In this document: piece by piece, positions 51,837 to 60,893 of the stretch
Layout: each line of letters begins with the position of its first letter
Position numbering within the stretch: position 1 is the stretch's first letter
Assembly (NCBI GenBank): GCA_963669295.1
Contig: OY769938.1
Location: 4,650,001 to 4,714,000, forward strand
Direction of reading: 5' to 3'
Length of the DNA stretch: 64,000 bases
Source of the DNA: G963669295 sp963669295
Lineage (GTDB): Bacteria > Bacteroidota > Bacteroidia > Flavobacteriales_D > CALLUQ01
The notes under the pieces: generated by a model
Databases searched by the model: none
What the model was told of the DNA's origin: nothing
Seen by the model: only the letters and a program-made list of their open reading frames with translations
Position numbers and translations under genes: made by a program

Positions 51837-53061
51837 AGCTGCTTCACTCATTTACGCACTGGTGGTTGCGTTGCTCATTGGTTTGGTAAGCAGTGCACTC
51901 ATTACCTATGCCACATACCACAGAGTGGAAGCTATGCAATATGCACAACAAGAACAATTGGTGCGTAATGCCCATTCGGGATTGCTGCGCATCATGCAAC
52001 AACGAGAAATGGGAGTAATAGATTTATATGGTGAAGGCACCGATTCAGTATTGCTAGAATACCGCACCTGGGGTGCCTATCACTTAATGACATCCACTGC
52101 TCATAATCATAGGCATCAATACACCAAAACGGCATTGGTGGGTACCATTGATCAAGCAGATATACCCACTGGCTTGTATGTATGCGACTACGATAAACCC
52201 TTGTCGGTTTGTGGTGATACGCGCATCGATGGTCGAAGCTATCTACCGCATGCAGGCATAAAAAGAGCCTATATCGAAGGGCAAAACTATCAGGGTGAAA
52301 AGTTGGTTTACGGACCTCATCAAAAAAGTGGAAGGCAGTTGCCTCCTTTGAATGAAAGTTTGCTGCTCATGCCTGGTTACTTACAAGGAATACCCATTGA
52401 GGGAGATAGCGTAGTAATGTTTGATGCTGTAGAACAAGATTCGATTTGCCAATCGTTTGCACAAGCTACCTTAGTGCTCTACGAGGCTGGAGTATTGTGG
52501 TTGAGTGATGTTAACATTTCCGGACACGTAGTACTCTGGTCGGATCGGGAAATTATCATTAACGCTTCGGCACAATTGCAGGACGTGGTATGCTATGCCC
52601 CAAAAGTAACCATCCATTCTGGCTTTAGTGGGCAGGTACACGTTGGTGCCACACAACAAATTACCATTGAAGAAAATGTGGTACTGGAGTATCCATCATC
52701 GTTAAGGGTACAACACATTCGCAGGCAAAACAACGAACCTTCTTTGGTGTTGGGGAAAAACAGTGCTGTAAATGGGGTAGTACTGATTACCGTGCAACAT
52801 GCTAATCGTAAGCATCAACCTTTACTGAAGATAGAAGAAGCTACCTTAACAGGGCAGATCTATGTGCAAGGGCTGGTGCAGTTACAAGGAACAGTAGCCG
52901 GTAGTTTGTATTGCGAGAAATTGGTGTTGACCACTTCTTCGTCAACCTATGAAAATCATTTGCTCAATGGTCGTATCAATCCATTTGAGCGGTCGCCCCA
53001 CTTTGTGGGTGCCGACCTGTTGGCCAAACAACAAAAAATGGGGGTAGCAAAATGGCTGTAA
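51829..53061 (+). CDS. GspK/PilX-like minor pseudopilin with beta-helical domain
   Basis: 410 residues from ATG 51829; the start inside the end of the previous gene gives the prepilin-like leader MLKAASLIYALVVALLIGLV. The hydrophobic helix follows the same L-K-A motif as the other pseudopilins here, but position 5 is Tyr instead of Glu, as in GspK-type tips. The C-terminal half (~240-380) shows short strand repeats resembling a beta-helix (VVLWSDREIIINASAQLQDV, VCYAPKVTIHSGFSGQVHVG, GQIYVQGLVQLQGTVAGSLY). The size and place before gspI- and gspJ-like genes support a GspK-like role; sequence homology is weak. Confidence 0.65.
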   Translation: MLKAASLIYALVVALLIGLVSSALITYATYHRVEAMQYAQQEQLVRNAHSGLLRIMQQREMGVIDLYGEGTDSVLLEYRTWGAYHLMTSTAHNHRHQYTKTALVGTIDQADIPTGLYVCDYDKPLSVCGDTRIDGRSYLPHAGIKRAYIEGQNYQGEKLVYGPHQKSGRQLPPLNESLLLMPGYLQGIPIEGDSVVMFDAVEQDSICQSFAQATLVLYEAGVLWLSDVNISGHVVLWSDREIIINASAQLQDVVCYAPKVTIHSGFSGQVHVGATQQITIEENVVLEYPSSLRVQHIRRQNNEPSLVLGKNSAVNGVVLITVQHANRKHQPLLKIEEATLTGQIYVQGLVQLQGTVAGSLYCEKLVLTTSSSTYENHLLNGRINPFERSPHFVGADLLAKQQKMGVAKWL

Positions 53062-53375
53062 ATGCAGTACATACCTTGAGGGCCTCTACGCTATTCGAAA
53101 CCTTAATGGCGTTGGTTATTATCGTGACTTGCTTTGGGGTAGGTACTATGATCTATGGGAATGTAATGGATAGTGACTCTACTGTTCGTAGCTTCAATGC
53201 CCGACAGTTAATGCAGCAATGGGCCGTACAAACACATGTTAACGGCACCTATTTCGATGAAACAAGACAACACGCACCATTTATGCTGCGCAAAAAAATA
53301 AACAACAATATCATGATTCTACAAGCCACGCTTGAAGGAGAAGTGGTGGCTACCCGAAAAGAATTGATTCCATGA
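53052..53375 (+). CDS. GspI/PilV-like minor pseudopilin
   Basis: 107 residues. Prepilin leader LRA followed by STLFETLMALVIIVTCFGVG, with Glu5 kept but Ala at -1 and Ser at +1. The C-terminal domain is short and strand-rich (NNIMILQATLEGEVVATRKE). Length and position next to the GspJ-like gene fit GspI. It overlaps both neighbours (10 and 4 bases). Confidence 0.72.
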   Translation: MAVNAVHTLRASTLFETLMALVIIVTCFGVGTMIYGNVMDSDSTVRSFNARQLMQQWAVQTHVNGTYFDETRQHAPFMLRKKINNNIMILQATLEGEVVATRKELIP

Positions 53376-53824
53376 AGCTAAAAGCCTTTACCATAATGGA
53401 ACTCACAATAACCATGGTGCTTACAGGCATCGTAGCCAGTATCGCCTACATGGCTTTTAACATCATTACAGTGCAGTTGTACGATTACAAAACCAACCAC
53501 CAACACCTCGATCAATTACAGCAACTCAACACCCTGCTATTACGCGATATAGACCAGGCTACCGAAATTCATGTACAAGGGCATAACCTGGTATTGGAAG
53601 GAATCGGAGTGGCCTATTATTTCAACAGCGACAACATTTTACGAGTAATGCAAAATACAGTGGACACTTTCCACACCAGTACCTCGCAGTGGCAATGGCA
53701 GCCAATGTTGGAGCAAGGTACACTGGTAGAGCGACTGAGTTTCAATGCTACCATCGACACGATCAGCTATCCCTTCTATTTTCACAAACAATACGATGCT
53801 TACACCTTAATCCATCAACCATGA
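53372..53824 (+). CDS. GspJ-like minor pseudopilin
   Basis: 150 residues. Class III leader KLKA followed by FTIMELTITMVLTGIVASIA with Glu5. After the helix comes LQQLNTLLLRDIDQATEIHV and a strand-rich domain, as in GspJ/PilW proteins. ATGA overlap with the gspF gene. Expected in the inner membrane and pseudopilus tip. Confidence 0.78.
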   Translation: MKLKAFTIMELTITMVLTGIVASIAYMAFNIITVQLYDYKTNHQHLDQLQQLNTLLLRDIDQATEIHVQGHNLVLEGIGVAYYFNSDNILRVMQNTVDTFHTSTSQWQWQPMLEQGTLVERLSFNATIDTISYPFYFHKQYDAYTLIHQP

Positions 53825-54948
53825 GTATTGATGTAAGCAAATATCGAGTAGCAACTGCATCTGCTAAATCGGAAGCAACACCATGGTGGAATCGTGATAT
53901 TTCGTTGGGCACTGGCAAGCTGAACAACAAAAAGAAAGAGCGACTATACAGTGAACTGCATGCTTTACTTATGGCAGGGGTTGATGTGCGTTCTGCTCTT
54001 GAGTTGTTAGAGCAAGAGCAAACCAAAAAGGGCGATCGTGAATTGCTACAAGGCATTAAGGAAGCTGTGGTAAAAGGAGCGGGGTTATCGTTAGCTATGG
54101 AGCAATCGGGTAAGTTTAGCAGCTACGAATATTATAGCATTAAAATAGGGGAGGAGAGTGGCCGCTTATTGGAAGTGTTGGAACAAATGGCAGCTTATTA
54201 TGGCAAGCGAATCAAGTTGCAACGGCAGTTTGTGAGTGTGCTAGCATACCCCTCATTTATACTACTGATTACGGTGGGAGTTGTTTACTTCATGCTCCAT
54301 TACATTGTGCCTATGTTCAACGATGTGTTCAAACGATTCGACGGTGAATTGCCTGAACTCACTCAGTTGGTGATCAATCTTTCCGAAAATTTTTCAGCGT
54401 GGTCCAACTACGTCCTTATAGGCATTACAGGATTGATTGTTTTGGTATTTACTCAGCGTAAGCAACCTTGGTTTCGCAAAACAACAGCGGCATTTATTAC
54501 TCGTATTCCTGTGTTTGGGAAGGCTGTGCGAAAAGTATACCTGGCGCGATTTTGTCAGGCCATGCACTTGCTATGTGCTTCGAAAACACCATTGGTAGAA
54601 GCCATTGGACTGGTAGAAAAAATGATTGGCTTTTACCCGATGGAACAAGCACTTAACAAAGTGCAGGAGCAATTGATGCGTGGTGTAGCACTACACCATG
54701 GACTGGCTGGGTTCAAGGTGTTTGAAAAGCGCATGGTAGCATTGATAAAGGTAGCCGAAGAGGTGAATCAACTCGATACTATGTTCAAACGCCTCTCCGA
54801 CCAATATAGCGAAGAAGTAGAGCACCAAACCTCTATCATAGGCAGTGTAATGGAGCCGTTGATGATCATCATCATTGCAGCGTTCGTAGGACTCATTTTG
54901 GTGGCCATGTATTTGCCCCTCTTTCAACTCAGCACATCGATAGGATAA
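53821..54948 (+). CDS. GspF/PilC-like inner-membrane platform protein
   Basis: 375 residues from ATG 53821. Two T2SSF domains are visible: ELHALLMAGVDVRSALELLE with IKIGEESGRLLEVLEQMAAY, then FCQAMHLLCASKTPLVEAIG with LIKVAEEVNQLDTMFKRLSD. Each is followed by membrane helices (YPSFILLITVGVVYFMLHYI and PLMIIIIAAFVGLILVAMYL). It is the polytopic core that couples the ATPase to pseudopilus assembly. A longer in-frame opening upstream overlaps gspJ and is not used. Confidence 0.92.
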   Translation: MSIDVSKYRVATASAKSEATPWWNRDISLGTGKLNNKKKERLYSELHALLMAGVDVRSALELLEQEQTKKGDRELLQGIKEAVVKGAGLSLAMEQSGKFSSYEYYSIKIGEESGRLLEVLEQMAAYYGKRIKLQRQFVSVLAYPSFILLITVGVVYFMLHYIVPMFNDVFKRFDGELPELTQLVINLSENFSAWSNYVLIGITGLIVLVFTQRKQPWFRKTTAAFITRIPVFGKAVRKVYLARFCQAMHLLCASKTPLVEAIGLVEKMIGFYPMEQALNKVQEQLMRGVALHHGLAGFKVFEKRMVALIKVAEEVNQLDTMFKRLSDQYSEEVEHQTSIIGSVMEPLMIIIIAAFVGLILVAMYLPLFQLSTSIG

Positions 54949-54959
54949 TACAATAGATC

Positions 54960-55373
54960 ATGAAAAGAATAAAGAAATACCGACAACTTAAAGCTTTTAC
55001 CCTCACCGAATTGCTGGTGGTATTGGTCATCATCGGCATCCTGGTATTGTTGGCGCTGCCTGATCACTCTTCTGTGATTTCAAGTGCCAAAGCTTCTGAG
55101 GCAAAATTACAGTTAGAGCACTTGTATGCATTGGAGAAAGCACATTTTCACATGTACTCCAAATACTCAGGTAGCCTCGATGAGGTAGGCTTTGAGCAGG
55201 TAAAACTCACTACCGAAGACGGCAGTGCCAATTACCGTATTGAAATCGTGGCTTCAGGTCCGGCTAATTTCAAAGCAAGGGCTACTGCTGTGGTTGATTT
55301 CGATCAAGACGGAAGCTTAAACGTTTGGGAAATTGATCATCAAAAGAAACTGGTAGAAATTACTAAGGATTGA
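54960..55373 (+). CDS. Major pseudopilin, GspG/PilA-like
   Basis: 137 residues. Leader MKRIKKYRQLKA, then FTLTELLVVLVIIGILVLLA with Glu5, the best prepilin signature in the cluster. The globular domain has ALEKAHFHMYSKYSGSLDEV (common in Bacteroidota/Myxococcota pilins) and ends with a DFDQDGSLNVWEID loop that may bind calcium, as GspG does. Likely the main pseudopilus subunit. Confidence 0.88.
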   Translation: MKRIKKYRQLKAFTLTELLVVLVIIGILVLLALPDHSSVISSAKASEAKLQLEHLYALEKAHFHMYSKYSGSLDEVGFEQVKLTTEDGSANYRIEIVASGPANFKARATAVVDFDQDGSLNVWEIDHQKKLVEITKD

Positions 55374-55849
55374 TGGAATTGCTTTACATAGCGATTGCGG
55401 CAGTGATGGTAGCCATAGTATACCAGGACTTTAAATATCGAGCCATCGCATGGTGGTGGATTCCATTGCTGTTGGTGTTGTTGGGAAGCAAAGGTTTATT
55501 GACATACGAGGCTACTGTGTGGGGCAAATCCACAGCAATGAATCTAGGCTTTACGTTGGTTCAATTGCTGGGTGTTACTGCTTACTTTTCACTCAAAGAA
55601 CAAAGGTGGGTCAACATCATCGACCGGTACCTGGGATTGGGCGATGTGCTTTTCTTTACGGTGGTGTGTTTGGCTTTTCCACCGATGCATTTTGTATGGT
55701 GGTTCCTTACAGGCATTGTAGCCACCATTGTGGGGTATGGGACGTACTTATTGTTGCACAAAAGTGGGAGAAAGGAAGTGCCTCTTGCTGGTGCTATGGC
55801 CATTTGGTTTCTTGGGTTTATGTGCATAGAAAACAACTGGATGCTATGA
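55373..55849 (+). CDS. Prepilin peptidase, A24 type, catalytic half only
   Basis: 158 residues from ATG 55373 (TGATG overlap). About five membrane helices. The two aspartyl-protease Asp residues appear in VYQDFKYRAIAWW and LGLGDVLFFTVV (GxGD). The N-terminal zinc/methyltransferase domain of PilD/GspO is absent, so it should cleave leaders but not N-methylate. Its substrates are probably the four pseudopilins encoded just upstream. Confidence 0.83.
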   Translation: MELLYIAIAAVMVAIVYQDFKYRAIAWWWIPLLLVLLGSKGLLTYEATVWGKSTAMNLGFTLVQLLGVTAYFSLKEQRWVNIIDRYLGLGDVLFFTVVCLAFPPMHFVWWFLTGIVATIVGYGTYLLLHKSGRKEVPLAGAMAIWFLGFMCIENNWML

Positions 55850-57276
55850 ATGGTGATGACTATATAACCATACCTACAGCGTTGCAACAACTCCTTACCA
55901 CTGACCAGGCGTGGCACTACCATATTGTGCCGGAGCAAGAACAGGAGAATGCATTGTCGTTTTATGCCGATACTAATGCCATTAATGAGTTGTTGATTGA
56001 TGAATTAGAAATGCTGTTTGGAAAGCCGGTTCGCATTGAACATGCAGATGCGGCACTGATTCATAAAACGTTGGGCAAATATTACCGGAAAACCTATTCC
56101 AACAGTAAAACTGCCAATATCTCTACCCACCGTGCTGACGACTTTCTGGTGCAATTGATTCTAGAAGCCAAGAATCTGGGAAGTAGTGATATTCATATTG
56201 AAATTTATGAAGATAAGGCTCGGGTACGCATCCGAATCGATGGTATGCTGGTGGAGCGTTACCAATTGGGAAAGGCTGATTACCCTGCCTTGGTAAACAA
56301 AGTAAAGATCAAGGCCAACCTCGATATTTCCGAAAAACGATTGCCACAAGATGGACGCATCAACATTAACCTTGCTGATGGTAAGTTAGACATCAGGGTA
56401 TCCATTCTTCCCACCTTGCATGGCGAAAAAATGGTATTGCGATTGCTCAGCAATGATGCCACTAATATTGACATTGAAGCATTGGGTTTTTCTCAAAAGC
56501 AATTGCATGACTACCTGGAAGGTATTAAAACGCCCAATGGCATTTTGCTCATTAGTGGACCAACAGGATCGGGGAAAACCACCACACTGTACGCTACCCT
56601 TAAAATATTGAACGAGGAGAAGCGGAATATTATGACAGTGGAAGATCCTATTGAGTATACCTTAGAAGGCATCAATCAGGTGCAGTTGAAGGAAAGTATA
56701 GGCCTCACTTTTGCAGGAGCATTGCGCTCCTTCTTACGGCAAGATCCGGATGTGATTATGTTGGGAGAGATTAGGGATGGTGAAACAGCGCAAATGGCTA
56801 TTCGCGCAGCCTTAACAGGTCACCTGGTACTCTCTACCATTCATACCAACTCAGCATGGGGAACCGTATCGCGCCTTATCGACATGGAAGTGCCACCCTT
56901 CTTATTATCAAACACCCTAAACACTACGGTAGCACAGCGGTTGCTACGATTACTTTGCGATTGCAAAGAAACAGCCCCCTTCGATGCTGATCTGTTTCCG
57001 GCATCATTCCGTGCCCCGAAAAAAATCATGCACCACCACCGACCAGTGGGATGTGAACATTGCTATTATACCGGCTACAAAGGACGTACCGCCATTTACG
57101 AAGTCATTCCTATCGATTACGAATTGTCGGAAACTATTCGAGCAAACCGCTTCGACATTCAAACCTTATTGGAAGACCGAAACATTACCACTTTGGCTTC
57201 AGGGGCATTTAACTTATTTGAAAAAGGAATCACTTCCATTGAAGAAGTGTATCCATTATTACTGAACTCATTATGA
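55846..57276 (+). CDS. GspE/PilB-like secretion ATPase
   Basis: 476 residues from ATG 55846 (ATGA overlap). A short N1-like domain (~1-90) precedes the N2 PAS-like region (SDIHIEIYEDKARVRIRIDG). The RecA-like core has Walker A SGPTGSGKTTTLY (~240), Asp box IMTVEDPIEYTL, Walker B DPDVIMLGEIRDGETAQMA and His box GHLVLSTIHTN. A C-terminal cysteine set (CDC, then CEHC) forms the GspE zinc element. It powers pseudopilus extension with GspF. Confidence 0.95.
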   Translation: MNGDDYITIPTALQQLLTTDQAWHYHIVPEQEQENALSFYADTNAINELLIDELEMLFGKPVRIEHADAALIHKTLGKYYRKTYSNSKTANISTHRADDFLVQLILEAKNLGSSDIHIEIYEDKARVRIRIDGMLVERYQLGKADYPALVNKVKIKANLDISEKRLPQDGRININLADGKLDIRVSILPTLHGEKMVLRLLSNDATNIDIEALGFSQKQLHDYLEGIKTPNGILLISGPTGSGKTTTLYATLKILNEEKRNIMTVEDPIEYTLEGINQVQLKESIGLTFAGALRSFLRQDPDVIMLGEIRDGETAQMAIRAALTGHLVLSTIHTNSAWGTVSRLIDMEVPPFLLSNTLNTTVAQRLLRLLCDCKETAPFDADLFPASFRAPKKIMHHHRPVGCEHCYYTGYKGRTAIYEVIPIDYELSETIRANRFDIQTLLEDRNITTLASGAFNLFEKGITSIEEVYPLLLNSL

Positions 57277-59177
57277 AACTAAAGCAATGGATCATTATAG
57301 GAGGGTGGTTGCTATGCAGCATTGTGGCATTACCACAAACACGACTCGATAGCATACAACAGTCGTTGCAAAAAATTGCTACCGATGCTCCAGGGCTGAA
57401 CGAAAAGGTTGAGCTGAGTGTGAGCGGAGTATCACTACAAGAGTTCATTCGGGGCATTGGGGCAGCCCACCAACTTAATGTGAGTGTTGACCCTGCTTTG
57501 AAAGGAAATGTGGTCAATAACTTTTCCAATGCGAAAGTGGCCGATGTTTTTCTCTTCTTGTGCAAGCAATACCAGCTCGATATCGACTTTATTGGTTCTA
57601 TCATAGCCTTTAAGCCGTATGTAAAACCGAAAGAAAAGCCCAAACCTTATGTGGCCAAAAAGCCAGGAGTAAACTACTACAAGCAAACCGACTTTCTCTC
57701 TTTGGAGCTGAGAAAAGATACGTTGGATAAGGTTGCAGAAGAAATCACCAAACAGTCCTTAAAAAATGTAGTGTTGGCACCTGGGTTAGAAAACCAACAG
57801 GTGAGTGTATTCATCCAAAACCGTCCGTTCGACAATGCGCTGGATAAACTCGCCTTTGCCAATGGGTTAAAAATTACTAAGACCGACGATCACTTTTACC
57901 TCATTACCAATGCTGACGCGGAGGAAGTAGTGGCTGATAAAGGAAGGAATGGTAGTAAGCGTTCGGGGAATAAGAATAATAAAAAGGGCCAGGGATTCAT
58001 GGAAATGAAGATTAAAGGCGACCGTATTACGTTAGAAGCTGATAATGCTCCTACCATCGATTTAATTGAAGCTGCTTCAAAGGAATTGTTTAAGAACTAT
58101 TTCCTCTTCAATAAACCCGAAGGGGTATCGACTCTTTACATTGAAAACGCTACGTACGAAGAGTTTTTGAACTACTTACTTAACGGTTCCAAATACACCT
58201 TCAAAAACCAGGAAGGCATTTACCTAATTGGCGAGCGTAACCTCGAAGGATTGCGTAAAACAGAGTTGTTGCAATTGGAAAATAGAACGGTTGAAAGCAT
58301 TATTGAAGTGATTCCTCCTGAATTGAAAGAAGGAGTAGACATTAAAGAATTTGTGGAATTGAATGGGTTAATCCTCAGTGGTTCGCACCCTAATATCTAC
58401 GAAATAAAAGAGTTTGTAAGAGCCATCGACAAAGTGGTGCCTATGGTGATGATTGAGGTGATGATTGTAGATGTGAATAAAAGCACTACCACTTCGGTAG
58501 GCATCAATGCCGGGTTGGGTGGAGGCCCACAAACCACAGGTGGTACCATTTCACCTGGAGCCAATTTTAACCTTAATAGCAGTTCCGTGAATCAACTCAT
58601 TAACAGTTTCAATGGTTTTGGTTGGGTAAATTTGGGCAATGTATCGCCCGACTTTTACTTGAGCATACAAGCGTTGGAAAGTGATGGCATACTAAAAACA
58701 CGATCTACTCCTAAATTATCAACCCTTAATGGCCATGAGGCCAATTTGAAAATAGGGCGTACGGAATACTATTTGGAAGTACAAAACAATGTAATCGGCA
58801 CACAAAACCCATCGTTTGTAACCACCCAAACCTACAAGCCCACCAATGCTGATTTATCGGTTACTATTAAACCAACAGTTTCGGCAGACGAGCATGTTAC
58901 ACTCGACATTCAAGTGGATCAAAGTGATTTTACGGGTCGAATAGACCCCAACGCACCTCCAGGTAATGTATCGCGCAGCTTCCAATCCATTGTCCGCATT
59001 AAGAATGGAGAAACCATTTTGTTGGGAGGGCTGGAAGACAAATCTACCAACAATACCAGTAGTGGATTGCCCTTGCTGGCACGCATCCCTGTACTCAACT
59101 GGTTCTTTGGCCAAAAAACCCGGGAAAAGAGCAAAAGCAAACTCAACATTTTCATTAAAGCTACTACGTTGTATTGA
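57273..59177 (+). CDS. GspD/PilQ-like secretin
   Basis: 634 residues, signal peptide ~1-22 (LLCSIVALPQ). A TonB-like N0 domain (VELSVSGVSLQEFIRGIGAA) and N1-type modules (~170-370) precede the secretin core (~400-634): VPMVMIEVMIVDVNKSTTTS, LSTLNGHEANLKIGRTEYYL, IKNGETILLGGLEDKSTNNT and the closing LPLLARIPVLNWFFG. It forms the outer-membrane exit ring. ATGA overlap with gspE. No pilotin is recognised unless the lipoprotein at 60856 serves as one. Confidence 0.94.
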   Translation: MKLKQWIIIGGWLLCSIVALPQTRLDSIQQSLQKIATDAPGLNEKVELSVSGVSLQEFIRGIGAAHQLNVSVDPALKGNVVNNFSNAKVADVFLFLCKQYQLDIDFIGSIIAFKPYVKPKEKPKPYVAKKPGVNYYKQTDFLSLELRKDTLDKVAEEITKQSLKNVVLAPGLENQQVSVFIQNRPFDNALDKLAFANGLKITKTDDHFYLITNADAEEVVADKGRNGSKRSGNKNNKKGQGFMEMKIKGDRITLEADNAPTIDLIEAASKELFKNYFLFNKPEGVSTLYIENATYEEFLNYLLNGSKYTFKNQEGIYLIGERNLEGLRKTELLQLENRTVESIIEVIPPELKEGVDIKEFVELNGLILSGSHPNIYEIKEFVRAIDKVVPMVMIEVMIVDVNKSTTTSVGINAGLGGGPQTTGGTISPGANFNLNSSSVNQLINSFNGFGWVNLGNVSPDFYLSIQALESDGILKTRSTPKLSTLNGHEANLKIGRTEYYLEVQNNVIGTQNPSFVTTQTYKPTNADLSVTIKPTVSADEHVTLDIQVDQSDFTGRIDPNAPPGNVSRSFQSIVRIKNGETILLGGLEDKSTNNTSSGLPLLARIPVLNWFFGQKTREKSKSKLNIFIKATTLY

Positions 59178-60373
59178 AAGCACCGCGTTTACATATTGCC
59201 GTACCCACCAGCAACTTGTTAGCATCTATAGAAGTACACGCAAGCAAAGATGGCCCTGTGTTTCATATGGCTCTAATGCAGCGAAAGAAAAAAGGATTAT
59301 CGTTGGTGGCTACGTATACTGAAACAGCGTTAGAGGCCTTGAAGCCTTACCTCAAAAAGCAACCTTCGGTAGCATTAACATTTACAGGTAAAGGAGTGCT
59401 AACCCGTAAGGTGCAAACCAATGAGTTGGCACCAGCACAATTGTTGCAGCAAGTACTTCCCAATGCTCATTCCGACGATTTTTACTGCCATACCCTGGCA
59501 TACTCTTCTGCTTGCTGGGTAAGTGTAGTGCGTAAGGAAGTGGTAGATAATTACTTGCAGCAACTGTTAACCATGCAGTGCTTTGTAGTAAGCGTTGGTG
59601 TAGGGACTTTGCCCCTGGTTACCCTCCACCCATTTTTAGGACAGCAAGGTTTATTGGATGTTGCTGGGTATCAATTTCAACTAGAGGAAGGCGAGTTGGT
59701 GAGCTACCAATCGGTGGAAACAGGGGCACGCAACTATCAAATAGAAGGGGAAACGTTTGAGCATACCTGGGCCTTAGCATTTGCCAGCGGATTACAGCAC
59801 TTTTTAAACGTGTTGCCTGTGCAGCCTATTGACAGCGCTGTGTTGGAAGGATTACAAAAGGAGCAACGACAAAAAGAAATTTTTCGGTTTGCAGGCATGG
59901 CTGCATTGGTTACTATTTTCATGGTGTTGCTGTTTAACTTCCTCATCTTCGATCATTACAGTGGGATTTATCAAGAACTGGAAAGCGCTTCAAACATGAA
60001 CAAGGAACAATTGCAACAATTGGAATTGTTGGAGGGGGAATTGGCACAAAAGCAAGCGTTATTAAGATCTACAGGATTAATGAATACTTCTGCATTGGCC
60101 TATTACTCAGATCAAATTGCTTTGTCCACACCTGAAGGAATTCAACTTAGTGAATTGAACGACTTTCCGCTAGAGCAAGAATTAAGCGAGGGGGAGCAAC
60201 CCCATTTCGAATCGGGTACGATTCGCATTGTTGGAACCACCAATCAAAGCACTGTTTTAAACGACTGGGTAAAAAGGTTGAAGGCAAGGCCATGGGTAGC
60301 TCATGTAACCATAGTGAACTACAAGCGAAGCAAAAACAATGGAACTTTTCAATTGAACGTACATGTGGAATAA
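59174..60373 (+). CDS. GspL (PilM-PilN-like) inner-membrane assembly protein
   Basis: 399 residues with TTG start overlapping the secretin stop (TTGA), the same coupling style as ATGA. The N-terminal ~230 residues are cytoplasmic and strand-rich, as in the actin-like domain of GspL/PilM (LHIAVPTSNLLASIEVHASK). One helix (FAGMAALVTIFMVLLFNFLI, ~237) is followed by a coiled coil (LEGELAQKQALL) and a periplasmic ferredoxin-like end (SGTIRIVGTTNQSTVLNDWV). It should bind the GspE-like ATPase. Assigned by architecture and position, not strong sequence identity. Confidence 0.75.
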   Translation: MKAPRLHIAVPTSNLLASIEVHASKDGPVFHMALMQRKKKGLSLVATYTETALEALKPYLKKQPSVALTFTGKGVLTRKVQTNELAPAQLLQQVLPNAHSDDFYCHTLAYSSACWVSVVRKEVVDNYLQQLLTMQCFVVSVGVGTLPLVTLHPFLGQQGLLDVAGYQFQLEEGELVSYQSVETGARNYQIEGETFEHTWALAFASGLQHFLNVLPVQPIDSAVLEGLQKEQRQKEIFRFAGMAALVTIFMVLLFNFLIFDHYSGIYQELESASNMNKEQLQQLELLEGELAQKQALLRSTGLMNTSALAYYSDQIALSTPEGIQLSELNDFPLEQELSEGEQPHFESGTIRIVGTTNQSTVLNDWVKRLKARPWVAHVTIVNYKRSKNNGTFQLNVHVE

Positions 60374-60893
60374 ACTCACTTATCGCAAAAAGAATTTGTT
60401 GCTACTGATGATAGTGGTGGTGTTGGGTTTTCTGGCTTACCACAAAGCCATCAAAGGTACTTTGCAGGTAATGGAAGATTGTGCTCAATTGGCAAAGCAG
60501 GTCGAGGCCGCGAATCAATCGCCTGAACGATTGTTTGCCCTGGAGCAGGAATTGGCTACTATTAATGAGTTGATTGGTACAGATGCTGAAGCAGTCAATG
60601 AGGCACAGGGGCAATTAATGGATCGAGTAGGAACCTATTGCGATCAAAGCGCTGCAGTATTGAAGGAGTTTGCAGCCCCACATCAATACATTGCCAACAA
60701 TTACGCTATCATCACCAGCAAGGTAGAAGTGGAAGGCGATTACCTTACGTTGCTACTCTTGACCGATGTGTTGGAGCGCGATTTCAATGCTTCATCATTA
60801 ACTTCTGTAAGGTTTTACACGAAAAAACAAATGAAAACAAAAAAGACCAAACTGTATGCGGTTTATTACTTACAAAATATTCAAAAGCTGTAG
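60363..60893 (+). CDS. GspM/PilO-like inner-membrane protein
   Basis: 176 residues: short cytoplasmic basic start, one helix (NLLLLMIVVVLGFLAYHKAI), a coiled coil (CAQLAKQVEAANQSPERLFA) and a ferredoxin-like domain (IITSKVEVEGDYLTLLLLTD). This is the GspM/PilO layout, and it follows the GspL-like gene with an 11-base overlap. The two probably heterodimerise. Confidence 0.72.
   Translation: MWNKLTYRKKNLLLLMIVVVLGFLAYHKAIKGTLQVMEDCAQLAKQVEAANQSPERLFALEQELATINELIGTDAEAVNEAQGQLMDRVGTYCDQSAAVLKEFAAPHQYIANNYAIITSKVEVEGDYLTLLLLTDVLERDFNASSLTSVRFYTKKQMKTKKTKLYAVYYLQNIQKL

Noticed and set aside
53689..53820. Longer N-terminus for the gspF gene
   Set aside because: It would overlap gspJ by 136 bases. 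The ATGA coupling at 53821 is typical of this operon and the extension has no T2SSF character.
55450..55845. Longer N-terminus for the gspE gene
   Set aside because: It runs antiphase through the whole prepilin peptidase gene, is Cys/Gly-rich noise, and an ATGA start at 55846 is available.
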